Of a stretch of 64,000 nucleotides of DNA, positions 42,710 through 52,536 are shown in pieces. The translations under genes and the position numbers were made by a program. The notes beneath the pieces are model-generated. The model had not been told where the DNA came from, did not search any database, and saw nothing but the letters and a program-made list of their open reading frames with translations. How positions within the stretch are numbered: position 1 is the first letter of the stretch; every line of letters begins with the position of its first letter. The stretch comes from Bradyrhizobium sp. BTAi1 (GTDB lineage Bacteria > Pseudomonadota > Alphaproteobacteria > Rhizobiales > Xanthobacteraceae). The stretch spans positions 7,459,501 through 7,523,500 of the forward strand of contig NC_009485.1 of the NCBI RefSeq assembly GCF_000015165.1, read 5' to 3'.

Positions 42710-44944
42710 CTACTTCGTCATCAGTGCGTAGGCGCCGTTCCAGTCGTCAGGCGGTGGGCTTTTTTGATAATTGCGGATACGCGCTTCGTAGAGATCGTAG
42801 AGCTTCGAGAGCTCGTGCGCCTCGTCGCTCCGGCGTCCGCGTCCGATCGCGGTCAGCGCTTCGTCCCAATCGCGGCTGCGATAGGCCGCCAGCATCTCGA
42901 TGGTGAGATTGCGCAGGCGCTGAAAGCGCTCGGAATGCATCACGTCTTCACGCCCGGTAATGGCATAGATCACCTCAGGCTCGGTCTTGCCCTTGACCAT
43001 GACGAAGTCGAGCTCGAGAATCGCCAGCCTGTCCTTGACGGCGAGCGCGGTCTTCGAGCCGACGATGATCGGGAAGCCGTATTCCTTGGACTGCCCCTCG
43101 AGTCGGGAAGCGAGATTCACGCTGTCGCCCAGCACCGAATAATCGAAGCGCTGATCCGAGCCGAGATTGCCGACCACGCAGACGCCGGTGTTGAGACCGA
43201 TGCCGATATTGATCGGAATATAGACGTGACCGCCGTCCTTGGCCTCCTGCTCGCGCGCCTGGTTGAGCTCGTCGACGCGCGCGAGCATATCCAGCGCGGC
43301 TTCGCAGGCATTCAATTGATGCCGCGCATCATCGAGCGGGGCGTTCCAGAACGCCATGATGGCGTCGCCCATATATTTGTCGATCGTGCCTTTGCGCGCC
43401 AGAATCGCATTGGTCAGCGGCGTCAGGAAGCGGTTCATCAGCCGCGTGAGGCCCTGCGGATCGTGCTTGTAGCTTTCGGAAATCGTGGTGAAGCCGCGCA
43501 CGTCGGAAAACATGATCGTCATCTCACGCTCCTCGCCGCCGAGCACCAGCTTCTCCGGCGAGTGCGCGAGCTGCTCGACGAGCGCCGGCGAGAGATACTG
43601 GCCGAAGGCGGAACGGATCTGCCGGCGCTGGCTCTGCTCGCGCACGAAGCTCGCGAAGATCAGCGTCAGATAGATGGCCGTGGTCGACAGCATCGGGTAG
43701 GTGAAATCGATCAATAGCCGGTGCTGGGTGTAGAAGTACCAGGACAGGCCCATCAGCGCGGTCGCAAACACGGCGCCGACCACCACCAACGTGACGGCGC
43801 CGAGTTGCGGGGCGAACACGATGACGAGCAGGCCGAGCACCAGCGCGCCGAAAAACTCCGCCGGCAGCCCCCAATAAGGCTGCGTCAAGATCGCGCCCGT
43901 CAGCGCGCTCTCCAGGACCTGGGCGTGCACCTCGACCCCCGGCATCGCCGGCGAGATCGGCGTCGTCTTGATGTCGTTCAGGCCGGCCGCCGAGGGTCCG
44001 ATCAGCACCAGCTTGCCGGCGATCCTCTCCGGCGGCACCCGGCCTTCCAGCACGTCGATGGCGGACACGTAGATCGATGGATCACGCTCGGCATAATGCA
44101 ACCAGAGCTGCCCGTGCGTGTCGGTCGGAATCTGCACGCGCCCGAGCCGGAGCCTGATGATGCCGCTCTTGTCCGTCTCGATGAGGATCGTGTCCGAGCC
44201 GGTCGCGACCCGCAGCATCTCGAAGCTCAGCGACGGCATGATGTCCCCCTGGGCCAGCATGATCATCGGGACCCGGCGGATGATGCCGTCGCGCTCCGGC
44301 TTGATGGTGAACAGGCCGCGCCCGGCGGCCGCGTGCTCGATCACGGAGACGTTACGCAACAGCCCCGGGAAGTTCCACATGAACCGCTCTGCATCCTGGC
44401 CGCGGGTCGCGATGCCCGTCTTGGGCAATGTCCTGTCGAGATCTGCGCGGGCCTCAGGACCACCGGATTCGCCGAGCACGACGCGCGATCGTTGCAACGC
44501 TTCGGCGAGCACCTGGTCGTTGGAAGGCAGGGTCCTGAGCTTGTCGCGCGTTGCCTCGTCAAGATTGGGAAAGGTCTCGGCCGCGAGCGCGGGATTGAGC
44601 CGGTCCGGCTCGGCAAACACCACGTCGAAGGCGATGACGACCGCACCGAGTCGCGTCAGCCTGTCGATGATCTCCGCGATGCGCGTGCGCGGCCAGGGCC
44701 ACTGACCGAGCTTGGGATCGGCAAGGCTCTTTTCGTCGATATCGACGATGGTCACCGGCCGCACCGTCTTCACCCGTGGGCTCAGGACCTGGAAGTTGTC
44801 GAAGGTCCGGACGCGCAATTCCTGCACCAGGGCCGGATCGGCGACGCGCAGACCCGCAAAGCCCAGCAGCAGCAGCAGGCAGATCGCGCGCGCATAGCCG
44901 AACCGGCGCGCGAACCATCTTGGCACGGCCTTCAATCGCTTCAT
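42710..44944 (-). CDS. CHASE2-domain adenylate/guanylate cyclase
   Basis: 744 residues. An N-terminal membrane helix (ICLLLLLGFAGLRV) is followed by a CHASE2 sensor (about 35-330: TVRPVTIVDIDEKSL, DGIIRRVPMI, KLVLIGPSAAGLNDIKTTPI) outside the membrane, then three helices (about 345-430). The class III cyclase domain begins MTIMFSDVRGFTTISE; its second metal Asp is in DKYMGDAIMAFWN and the transition-state Asn-Arg in LGDSVNLASRLEG. It makes cAMP (or cGMP) from a periplasmic signal. The last 100 residues are helical. No target gene is apparent nearby. Confidence 0.93.
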   Translation of the reverse strand: MKRLKAVPRWFARRFGYARAICLLLLLGFAGLRVADPALVQELRVRTFDNFQVLSPRVKTVRPVTIVDIDEKSLADPKLGQWPWPRTRIAEIIDRLTRLGAVVIAFDVVFAEPDRLNPALAAETFPNLDEATRDKLRTLPSNDQVLAEALQRSRVVLGESGGPEARADLDRTLPKTGIATRGQDAERFMWNFPGLLRNVSVIEHAAAGRGLFTIKPERDGIIRRVPMIMLAQGDIMPSLSFEMLRVATGSDTILIETDKSGIIRLRLGRVQIPTDTHGQLWLHYAERDPSIYVSAIDVLEGRVPPERIAGKLVLIGPSAAGLNDIKTTPISPAMPGVEVHAQVLESALTGAILTQPYWGLPAEFFGALVLGLLVIVFAPQLGAVTLVVVGAVFATALMGLSWYFYTQHRLLIDFTYPMLSTTAIYLTLIFASFVREQSQRRQIRSAFGQYLSPALVEQLAHSPEKLVLGGEEREMTIMFSDVRGFTTISESYKHDPQGLTRLMNRFLTPLTNAILARKGTIDKYMGDAIMAFWNAPLDDARHQLNACEAALDMLARVDELNQAREQEAKDGGHVYIPINIGIGLNTGVCVVGNLGSDQRFDYSVLGDSVNLASRLEGQSKEYGFPIIVGSKTALAVKDRLAILELDFVMVKGKTEPEVIYAITGREDVMHSERFQRLRNLTIEMLAAYRSRDWDEALTAIGRGRRSDEAHELSKLYDLYEARIRNYQKSPPPDDWNGAYALMTK

Positions 44945-45120
44945 GACAGGACCGCCATTGCGCGCTCGGCTTCGACAGGCCGAGCGTCACGAGGTCTGCG
45001 CCGGCATCCACCTTTTTCAAGGGCGATCATGGCGTGCCAAGGACCGCTGCCCCCGCCATGGCACTTCGTCTGCGCATGATGTCTCGCGGAAAGCCGGTTT
45101 CCACTTGTCCGGATCATGCT

Positions 45121-45124
45121 CTAG
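45121..45124. repeat. Target-site duplication CTAG (left)
   Basis: CTAG at 45121-45124 and again at 46417-46420 flank the IS element. The 4-bp YTAR target is typical of IS5-group elements. Confidence 0.85.
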
Positions 45125-46416
45125 CAGGCCGTTGAAGAAGTCTGCTTTCGGTCGGATTTGAGTCTCCGGGTCGGCTGGTAAGCGCCGAGTGTCGGCTTTG
45201 TGCGGCGCTTGGACCCTGAGCCGAGGTGCCTCATGCGGTTGCCTCCAACAGTCTTGGCAGGCGGATCAGATTGTAGGCCGCCAGCGCCAGCTTGAAGGCG
45301 GCATCGACGCGGGCGCGGCCTCGGAACTTGACCTTGGCAAGGCCGGCCGAGGCCTTGATCCAGCCGAACACCTCCTCGATGCGCTTGCGGCAGCGTTGGC
45401 TGACCGCGTAGCCGGCGTGACGCAGCGTTCTCCGGTCGATCGCGGTCTTGCGTGGCTTGCCGGTCTTGCTCAAATGCCCGTCGATGGCGATGTGCGGCGT
45501 CACCGAACGGCTTCTCAGCTCTCCGACAAAGTCGGTGACGTCGTAAGCCTTGTCGGCCCCCAGCGTGATCCGGCGCGTGCGATCGCCGCGATGGCGGTCG
45601 ATCAGTTCCAGCGCCTGATCCCGCTCCGCGGTGCCGGTTGCCTGGCTGACGCCGCCCAGCACGGCGAGGCCATTGCGGTTCTCCATTAAGGTATGAGCCA
45701 TGTAGCAGAGCTTCGCCGGCTGGCCCTCGCCCTTCTTGTACAGCCGCGCCTCGGGATCGGTCGTGCTCTGATGCGTCTCGTTGCTGCGCTTTTCCTTGTG
45801 GAAGCTGCGCTCGGCGTTGCGGCCCGGACCGTCATTGTCCTGATCGCCGCCGTCCTTGCGGCGGAAGCTTTTGATCGACGCCCACGCCTCGATCAGCGTG
45901 CCGTCGACCGAGAAGTGGTCGCTCGACAGCAGCCGCTTCACCTCGGGCCGAGCCAGCAGCGCCGTCAGAAACTTCGCCGCGATCTCGCCCTCCAGCAGCC
46001 GGTCACGGTTCTTGGAGAAGGTCGAATGATCCCATACCGCGTCGTCCATGCCCAGGCCGACAAACCAGCGGAACAGCAGGTCGAAGTCCAGCCGCTCCAT
46101 CAATTGCCGCTCCGAGCGAATGCCGTAAAACGCCTGCAGCAGCATCGCCCGCAGCAGTTTCTCCGGCGCGATCGACGGCCGGCCGAACGCGGTGTAGAGC
46201 GCTTCGAAGTCCCTTGAAAGGTCAGCCAGTGCCGCATTGGCAAGCCGCCTTATTGTCCGCAGCGGGTGGTCGGCACGAACCCGATCCTCCAAATCTACAT
46301 AGCTGAACAGGGATCCCGTCCGTTCGTCGCTTCCTCGCATCGTCCGCCCCTCAATCCAGCCGGACCTAAGGAATCATGACGAGAGGCCCGACGCCACTGA
46401 CTTCTTCAACAGCCTG
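45125..46416. mobile_element. IS5-family insertion sequence, 1292 bp
   Basis: Ends are CAGGCCGTTGAAGAAGTC (45125-45142) and its inverse with one mismatch (46399-46416), flanked by CTAG duplications. One intact transposase gene fills the element. It lies exactly between the adhesin's stop codon and the region downstream of the cyclase gene. The intact gene, clean ends and matching CTAG suggest a recent, possibly active copy. Confidence 0.93.
45231..46340 (-). CDS. IS5-family transposase
   Basis: 369 residues. The N-terminal DUF772-like region (SYVDLEDRVRADHPLRTIRRLAN, SIAPEKLLRAMLLQAFYGIRSERQLMERL) is followed by the DDE domain: DHFSVDGTLIEAW (first Asp), LGADKAYDV (second Asp) and RCRKRIEEVFGWIK (Glu in the YREK-like motif). 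No frameshift is seen. The protein cuts and joins the element's ends. Overlapping plus-strand frames (45693-46217) are shadows. Confidence 0.95.
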   Translation of the reverse strand: MRGSDERTGSLFSYVDLEDRVRADHPLRTIRRLANAALADLSRDFEALYTAFGRPSIAPEKLLRAMLLQAFYGIRSERQLMERLDFDLLFRWFVGLGMDDAVWDHSTFSKNRDRLLEGEIAAKFLTALLARPEVKRLLSSDHFSVDGTLIEAWASIKSFRRKDGGDQDNDGPGRNAERSFHKEKRSNETHQSTTDPEARLYKKGEGQPAKLCYMAHTLMENRNGLAVLGGVSQATGTAERDQALELIDRHRGDRTRRITLGADKAYDVTDFVGELRSRSVTPHIAIDGHLSKTGKPRKTAIDRRTLRHAGYAVSQRCRKRIEEVFGWIKASAGLAKVKFRGRARVDAAFKLALAAYNLIRLPRLLEATA

Positions 46417-46420
46417 CTAG
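46417..46420. repeat. Target-site duplication CTAG (right), includes adhesin stop
   Basis: The TAG stop of the adhesin gene (minus strand) lies inside this CTAG, so the insertion left the reading frame and its last codons unchanged. Confidence 0.85.
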
Positions 46421-49400
46421 ACGATGTGGAAATCGTTCTGATGGTTCTGCAGCTGCGCGACCGTGACACCCTTGAGCGTGATCGTGTCATGCGCCGCATC
46501 GGTGATCACCGTGTCACCATTCACCGTCTTGGCGCTCTCCAGGATCGCCGCCACATTGGCGAACAGCGAATGGTCGATCTCGATCGTGTCCCTGTTGACG
46601 TCGAAATCGGCGATCGTGGCGCTGCCGAAATGCGGATTGAAGACGAACGTGTCGTTGCCGCCCTGGCCGAAAATGGTCGCGCCGCCACCGACATTGACGA
46701 AATTGTCGTCCTGGCTGGTCCCGGTCACCGTCGCCGCGCCGTTGCCGACCAACGTCACGGTTAGTGGCTGAATGCCGGAGGTGCCGTGACCATCGCTGAC
46801 AGCGGCCTGATAGGTCACGGTCAGCGTGTCGCCGGGCTGGAGGAAATCCAGGTCGACGTCACCCGGATGATAGGTCCAGTGCAACACCTGCGAGCCACCA
46901 TTGGAGGTCGCGCTATCGAACGTGACGGCGCCGGCGGCGGCCAACGCCTCGGCATGCGCATTGGCCGGCAGGGTCGATGAACCGTTGTATTTGACGACAG
47001 CGCTGCCGAGTACCGATGCGGTCAGGGTGTCGCCGACATCCCTGTCGATCACGGTGAGGGTGCCCGACATGCCGCTCGCCAGCTTCACCGGCTGGTCGGC
47101 GATATAGCCTGCAGACACATTGTCGATCTCGAACGCGTCGACGCTGCTCTCGAGCACGACCTTGTTGAACGGCGCGAGTCCCAGGAACTCGACATAGCCG
47201 TTCGAAGCGAAGGAGCCCCGTCCGCCATCCGCGAGCAGCGGCGCGACATCGCTGCCGGTATAGGATGCGACCAGCTTGTCACCATCGTAGAATGAGATCG
47301 TGTTGTACCCGTCGACCGAACCCCAATACAGCCCGAAGCTGTTCTTCACGCTGTCGAAGGTGATGGTCTGCTGACCGTGACTGCCGATGCTCAGATAGTT
47401 GGTCTGGTCCTGGCCACCGCCGACATAGGGCGCCGTGGAGACCGACGAGGAGCCGTGAACGACACCGGCCCGCCCTTCCGCCGTGAAGGTGGCGTGCAGC
47501 GCTTCGCTGTAGAAGCTGCCGTAACCAGCGCCATTGTCCGAGGCTGAACCGGCGGTGATGCCATCGAACGTCTCCGTCGCCATGCCCTCGGCGTTGACCG
47601 TGGTGCCGGCCGGAAGCACGGTCGCCTGCTCCGCCAGGACGACGATCTGAGTGGCCGGGTTCGTTTCGCCGACGATGACGGGTGCGTCGTCTGCGCCGTG
47701 CACGGTGACGGTGACCGGCACATCGCGAATGCCGCCATGACCATCGTCGATCTCGACCGTATAGGTCAGCGTCACCTTCTGGTCGGCACGGAGATAATCG
47801 AACATCTTGTCAGGGGCGGAGAAGGTCCACGCCTGCGACCCGACAGCGCCCTTGCCGGAATCGGTCAATGCGCCGAGCGAGAGCCAGCTCTTGAGCACCG
47901 AGTTGTCGGACGGCAGGCTGCCATCATCGCCGGTCGCGACGACGCCGGTCACCTTGACGATATGCGCATCGGTGGCGTCGGCATCAGTAAAGGTGATGAC
48001 GCCGCTCGCGCTGTCGGGCAAATCGGAGCCGGACGTGTTCGCCCGCTCGGCGAGCTCAGCGGTCTGCACGTCGCTTGTCACCACGGGCCGGTCATTGCTG
48101 CCTGTGATGGTCACCACGATCGTCGCAGGGGCGGTGCCGCCGTGATGATCATCGACTGTCACCGTGGAGGTGACGGTCACGCTCTCACCTTCGCCAAGGA
48201 AATCGAGCGTTCCATCGGCGACGGAATAGGTCCAGGCGACGGTGCCATTGTTGGTGTTGCCGCTCTGGCTCAGCTGCAGCGCCTGCTCCAGCGCGGCGAT
48301 CTGGCCCGACGTCAACTGGCTGGAGAGATCGGTGTGGTGATCCGCCGCGATCCAGCTGACGCTTTGAGAATGAGGCAGAATTGCAGCGGTCGGACGATCG
48401 CTCAGGTCGCGATCGCTGAAATGAATCGTGCCGCCAATGCTGTGCGAATCGAGCGATCCGGTCTGTCCGGTCGTTTCCGCGATCGCGCCGGATTGGGCGG
48501 GATTGCTGATGACCGGCGCCGAATCTTCGGCGGCCAGCGTGATCAGCGTTCCGCCATGGCCGTCATCGCTGCCGACGAAGTGAGCCCCCGAATAGTCGGC
48601 GCCACTCAAGGTCAGGCTGATGCTGTCACCATCACCGTCGCTGACCGTCAGGACGCCAGTCTTCGCGTCGTAGGATGCTTTCGTCGTGGCATTCCAAGCA
48701 ATCGCCGACAGGTCGATCTTGTCGGAGACGTCGAGACCACTGATCTTGGCGGAGAAGCTGGCGCCGTCGACGACGAGCTCGCTGCTGCCCAGGCCGCTGA
48801 AATCGATCGTCTGCGCGTTGCCGCCGCCAAGGTGCAGGATGGCACCGGGATCGATGACGATCGTCCCTGCGCCGGAGATCGAGCCGGCGACATCGAACGT
48901 CCCGCCGACGATCTCGATCTTGCCGTCATTGATGATGCTGCCACCGACGCTGCTGAGGCCGCTCGCGGTGATCGTTCCGTAAACATGCAGCGTGCCGTCG
49001 CCGCTCACAGTGGTGCCGGCAAGGCCAAGGATCGCCCCGAGATCCACCGTGAAGACGCCGGCATTATCGACATGCATGCCCGACAGGGTCACGTCGCGCC
49101 CGGACACCTCCAGCGTTCCGACGATGCCGATGCTCAGTGTTCCGCCGGCCATCGTCGTGCCGCCACCCAGCACCAGGGTCGATGGCACCGCCGCAGCGCC
49201 ATCATCATCAATGATGATTGCACCGCCCGCATTGTCGATCGCGACGTGATCGAACGCCGTTGCGGCCTGGGTCTCGACATGCACCGTGCCGCGATTGACG
49301 AGGCCGCCACCGCTGATCGTGCTGTTCTCGAGCACCAGCAATGAATTCTGGTCGACCTGAACCGTTCCGGAGTTGAGCGCTGCGACGCCGTTCAGCGTCG

Positions 49401-52400
49401 CGCCGGCCGCCGAGGCAACCTCCAGCATGGCGCCAGCATCGATCGCCAGGCTGGCACCGGTCACGACAGTACCGCCCTTCAGGGTCAGGCTTACGGGCGC
49501 CTCGGCCGCGGCGACGGCCAGAAGCTGGACGTTGCCGCCGCCGGTATCGCCGACCAGGATTGCGCCGCCATTCACCGCGCCGCCATCGATGCTGCTGTCC
49601 CCGACCACCGCCACGGTGCCGTGATTGGTGACCGTACCACCGGTGATGAGCGCTCCCGACAAAGCCAGCCGGGCCGTATCCTCGATCTTGATGACTCCCG
49701 ACGCATTGTCGACGCGGGTGTCGAGATCGAGCGTCAGCTCGCCGCCGGCCTTGACCTCGATCAGGCCGACATTCGTGACGCGCTCGTCGGAGACGACGTT
49801 GCCGCCCCCGGATGCGTCGAGAGTGCCGAAATTGGCTAGCTCACCATTGCTGATCACCGCCCCGCCCGTCAGGACGAGCAGTCCGTCGGCCTTCTGTTCG
49901 GGCTTGTCAGTGCCCTCATGCGTTCCGACGACCTGAATGTCCGGCACGCCCTGGATCAGGATGGTGCCGCCGTCGATCCTGCCGCCCTGAACGGTCAAGG
50001 TTGCCGCCAGATCAACCTGCAGGAGGCCGGAGCTGCTATCAGCAGCATTTGCGATCTCGCCCAGCACCGAGAGCGTACCGCCGGACAGCTCGATCGTTCC
50101 CGTATTGCTGATGCCGGCGCTGGCACCGAATACGCCGCCGCCGGCCAGCAGCACCGTGCCGGCATTGTGCAATTCAGCGTGGTCCAGAAGCTGAACCGCT
50201 CCCCCGACGTTGATCGTGGCCTGAGCGTAATTGAAGATGCGCGCGTCGGACTTGGCCGTCAGCGTACCGCCGATGGTCAAGCTGCTGGCATTGTCGAGCT
50301 CAGGAACGGCGCCGCCGCCGAGATCATCGAGGCTGACAGTCTTGGCGAAAGCGGCCCTGTCGATGGTGACGGGGAACGCCGGGGTCAGGCCGTGGGTCTG
50401 GTCGGTGACGATGCGGACATCGTCCGAAGCGGTCGGCGCAACGCCGCCGCGCCAATTCGCACCATCGCTCCACAACAGAACCTGCGCGCCGCTGCTCTCT
50501 CCGGACTGCCCCTGGGTCGTAGCGATCCAGACCAGACTCGGGTCCCCCGTTCCGGCGATCGTCACCGTGATCGTCTGCGTGGCGATCGCGCCGTGAGAAT
50601 CCGTAACGCTCACCGTGTAGGTCAGCGTCAGGCTCCGCCCCGCCGGGACGAGATCGGCGGCGGCGGCGGGCAGGCTGCCCAAGCTCCAGTTGATCTTCCC
50701 CGTGCCGCTGCCCGTGCTGTCCGAGGCCAGGGAGGCCGTGAGGGACTGCTCAAACAGCGCGAGCAGCGCCGGCGGGATGGTGCCGCCGTTTGGCAGCTCT
50801 GCGCTCGTCAGCTTGGCCGACACGGTGTGGGTGTCGGTGAGATCGACATCCTTGAAGGTGACGCTGCCGGACGTCGGATCGATGGAGGTGAGCGCGCCAC
50901 TCGGCGCGTTGCTGCCCGTGAGCTTGATGGTCTGAGCGCTGGTCGTGATGACGGGCCCGTCGTTGGTGCCGGTCACCGTGATCGTAATCGGCACCTCCTT
51001 GAACTCATTGGCGCCGGGGTAATTGACGTCGACACGCACGATGTAGGTCAGCGTCAGCGTCTCGCCCGCGGCCAGGAAATCGAAGGCGTTGTCGGGAACG
51101 CTGTAGGTCAGCGTCGCAGAGCCGTTATTGTTGTTGTTCGGGTCCGGCGTGACCGAGACCTTCACGGCAGTGGCCAGGACATCCTGCAACTGCAATTGAT
51201 TCAGAGCCCCGGTGACGTCGGCCTGCTGCGCGCTCTTGTAGCTAAAGGCGCTGAAGCTCACCGAAACTGTCGGCCGATCGAACACGTTGATATCGGCGAA
51301 ATTGACCCGGCTGAGAACGGTGTCGAGATCGGTGCTGTTCCCGGTCTGGCCGACCCGCTCGTTCACGCCGAATGCCGTGGTGACACCACCTGTGACGTCG
51401 AGAACCCTGACCTCCAGTTGACCCGGAATGCGAAAGGGCGGCGCTGACGTTGTGATGGTCGTGGGTGTCGAACTGGTATTGTCGGTGACGAGGATCTTCG
51501 GTACCGCGCTGGTGCCATTGGCCAGGGTCAATGGCGTCAGCGCTTCAAGCACGCCGACATCGGTGAAATGGGTCGTTGTCTTCGGGTTGGTGTTGTCGGT
51601 GAATTTCAGCGTGAAGACGTCGTTGATCAGCTTCTGGAGATCTGGCGTCAGGGGAACGGCGCTCTGGTTCACCACGCCGTTGCTGATCTGGATCTGCTGC
51701 CCGGCCTGGTTGACCACGGCGATCGGCTGCAGCGTCGTCTTGTCGAACAGGACGTAGGAGCCGGTGCGGCCATCGGGCTCGACCAGCACCTGGAATTTGG
51801 CGTCGGGCAGAGTGCCCTGCCCCGGCACCGTGAAGTCGATCTCCACCAGCACGGCGGTGCCGCGAATGCCCATGGTGGCCACGGGCGTATCGACCTTCAT
51901 GTCGCCGTGCTTGGCGGTCTCGCCGGCAACGAAGGAGATGGTCCCGGCGACCAGGCTGATCAACGACGAGTTGTTCGATCCGTTGGGATCGTACACCATT
52001 TCATTCAGCACCATCCGCGCATTCGAGGACAGGCCGAAGACCGTGCCGTCAATGAAGGTGATGCCCAGCGTGGAATCCGAGCCGGATTGGACGACGTCAC
52101 CCTTCTCGACGTTGTCGCCCTGGTGCAGGATGATCGAGACGCCGTTACGGATCGCGGTCGCAGTCCCCTGCAGCTTGGTGACATGACCGATCACCTTGCC
52201 GGCCGGCGCGGAAGCCCCGGCCTGACTGACCTGAACGGCTCCTGAGAGTGCACTGACGACGTCACCGGTCAGATGCGCGCCGTCGGGCGACGCGAGCGCG
52301 GCCCGCTTCTCGCCCTTGAAATAGTCGGGCAGGACCACGTCGCGGCCGTCGACCGACAGGATCAGGTCAACACCGGATCGCTTGAAATCGGCATTGAACA

Positions 52401-52536
52401 GAAAATGCGCGTCCGGAACGACGACGGCTCCCGCGGGCGCGTGAGCCGGCGGAGCATCGAACCGCACATGATCATGCGCGGTCGCACCGAGGCTGTCGGA
52501 GAAATGCGCGGCGCCAGATTTACCAGCGTAATTCAC
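46417..52536 (-). CDS. Giant VCBS/FecR-domain adhesin, type I secretion cargo
   Basis: 2039 residues, GTG start. There is no Sec signal peptide. Residues about 116-232 form a FecR/LapA-retention-like domain (IGHVTKLQGTATAIRNG, KGDVVQSGSDSTLGITFIDG, ARMVLNEMVYDP, ATMGIRGTAV). VCBS/cadherin-like repeats follow, each ending as VTGTNDGPVI, ITGSNDRPVV or VHGADDAPVI. A central 400-600-residue block of short Gly/Ala/Asn repeats (NTGTIELSGGTL, NHGTVAVVGDSS) resembles a beta-helix. Near the C-terminus is one RTX-like motif (GGGATIFGQGGNDTFVF), then the tail QNDFHIV. It probably anchors to the cell surface for attachment or biofilm. The IS abuts its TAG stop. Confidence 0.92.
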   Translation of the reverse strand: MNYAGKSGAAHFSDSLGATAHDHVRFDAPPAHAPAGAVVVPDAHFLFNADFKRSGVDLILSVDGRDVVLPDYFKGEKRAALASPDGAHLTGDVVSALSGAVQVSQAGASAPAGKVIGHVTKLQGTATAIRNGVSIILHQGDNVEKGDVVQSGSDSTLGITFIDGTVFGLSSNARMVLNEMVYDPNGSNNSSLISLVAGTISFVAGETAKHGDMKVDTPVATMGIRGTAVLVEIDFTVPGQGTLPDAKFQVLVEPDGRTGSYVLFDKTTLQPIAVVNQAGQQIQISNGVVNQSAVPLTPDLQKLINDVFTLKFTDNTNPKTTTHFTDVGVLEALTPLTLANGTSAVPKILVTDNTSSTPTTITTSAPPFRIPGQLEVRVLDVTGGVTTAFGVNERVGQTGNSTDLDTVLSRVNFADINVFDRPTVSVSFSAFSYKSAQQADVTGALNQLQLQDVLATAVKVSVTPDPNNNNNGSATLTYSVPDNAFDFLAAGETLTLTYIVRVDVNYPGANEFKEVPITITVTGTNDGPVITTSAQTIKLTGSNAPSGALTSIDPTSGSVTFKDVDLTDTHTVSAKLTSAELPNGGTIPPALLALFEQSLTASLASDSTGSGTGKINWSLGSLPAAAADLVPAGRSLTLTYTVSVTDSHGAIATQTITVTIAGTGDPSLVWIATTQGQSGESSGAQVLLWSDGANWRGGVAPTASDDVRIVTDQTHGLTPAFPVTIDRAAFAKTVSLDDLGGGAVPELDNASSLTIGGTLTAKSDARIFNYAQATINVGGAVQLLDHAELHNAGTVLLAGGGVFGASAGISNTGTIELSGGTLSVLGEIANAADSSSGLLQVDLAATLTVQGGRIDGGTILIQGVPDIQVVGTHEGTDKPEQKADGLLVLTGGAVISNGELANFGTLDASGGGNVVSDERVTNVGLIEVKAGGELTLDLDTRVDNASGVIKIEDTARLALSGALITGGTVTNHGTVAVVGDSSIDGGAVNGGAILVGDTGGGNVQLLAVAAAEAPVSLTLKGGTVVTGASLAIDAGAMLEVASAAGATLNGVAALNSGTVQVDQNSLLVLENSTISGGGLVNRGTVHVETQAATAFDHVAIDNAGGAIIIDDDGAAAVPSTLVLGGGTTMAGGTLSIGIVGTLEVSGRDVTLSGMHVDNAGVFTVDLGAILGLAGTTVSGDGTLHVYGTITASGLSSVGGSIINDGKIEIVGGTFDVAGSISGAGTIVIDPGAILHLGGGNAQTIDFSGLGSSELVVDGASFSAKISGLDVSDKIDLSAIAWNATTKASYDAKTGVLTVSDGDGDSISLTLSGADYSGAHFVGSDDGHGGTLITLAAEDSAPVISNPAQSGAIAETTGQTGSLDSHSIGGTIHFSDRDLSDRPTAAILPHSQSVSWIAADHHTDLSSQLTSGQIAALEQALQLSQSGNTNNGTVAWTYSVADGTLDFLGEGESVTVTSTVTVDDHHGGTAPATIVVTITGSNDRPVVTSDVQTAELAERANTSGSDLPDSASGVITFTDADATDAHIVKVTGVVATGDDGSLPSDNSVLKSWLSLGALTDSGKGAVGSQAWTFSAPDKMFDYLRADQKVTLTYTVEIDDGHGGIRDVPVTVTVHGADDAPVIVGETNPATQIVVLAEQATVLPAGTTVNAEGMATETFDGITAGSASDNGAGYGSFYSEALHATFTAEGRAGVVHGSSSVSTAPYVGGGQDQTNYLSIGSHGQQTITFDSVKNSFGLYWGSVDGYNTISFYDGDKLVASYTGSDVAPLLADGGRGSFASNGYVEFLGLAPFNKVVLESSVDAFEIDNVSAGYIADQPVKLASGMSGTLTVIDRDVGDTLTASVLGSAVVKYNGSSTLPANAHAEALAAAGAVTFDSATSNGGSQVLHWTYHPGDVDLDFLQPGDTLTVTYQAAVSDGHGTSGIQPLTVTLVGNGAATVTGTSQDDNFVNVGGGATIFGQGGNDTFVFNPHFGSATIADFDVNRDTIEIDHSLFANVAAILESAKTVNGDTVITDAAHDTITLKGVTVAQLQNHQNDFHIV

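Noticed and set aside
45693..46217. Plus-strand frame inside the IS element
   Set aside because: It is antisense to the transposase, with no sign of a second IS gene.
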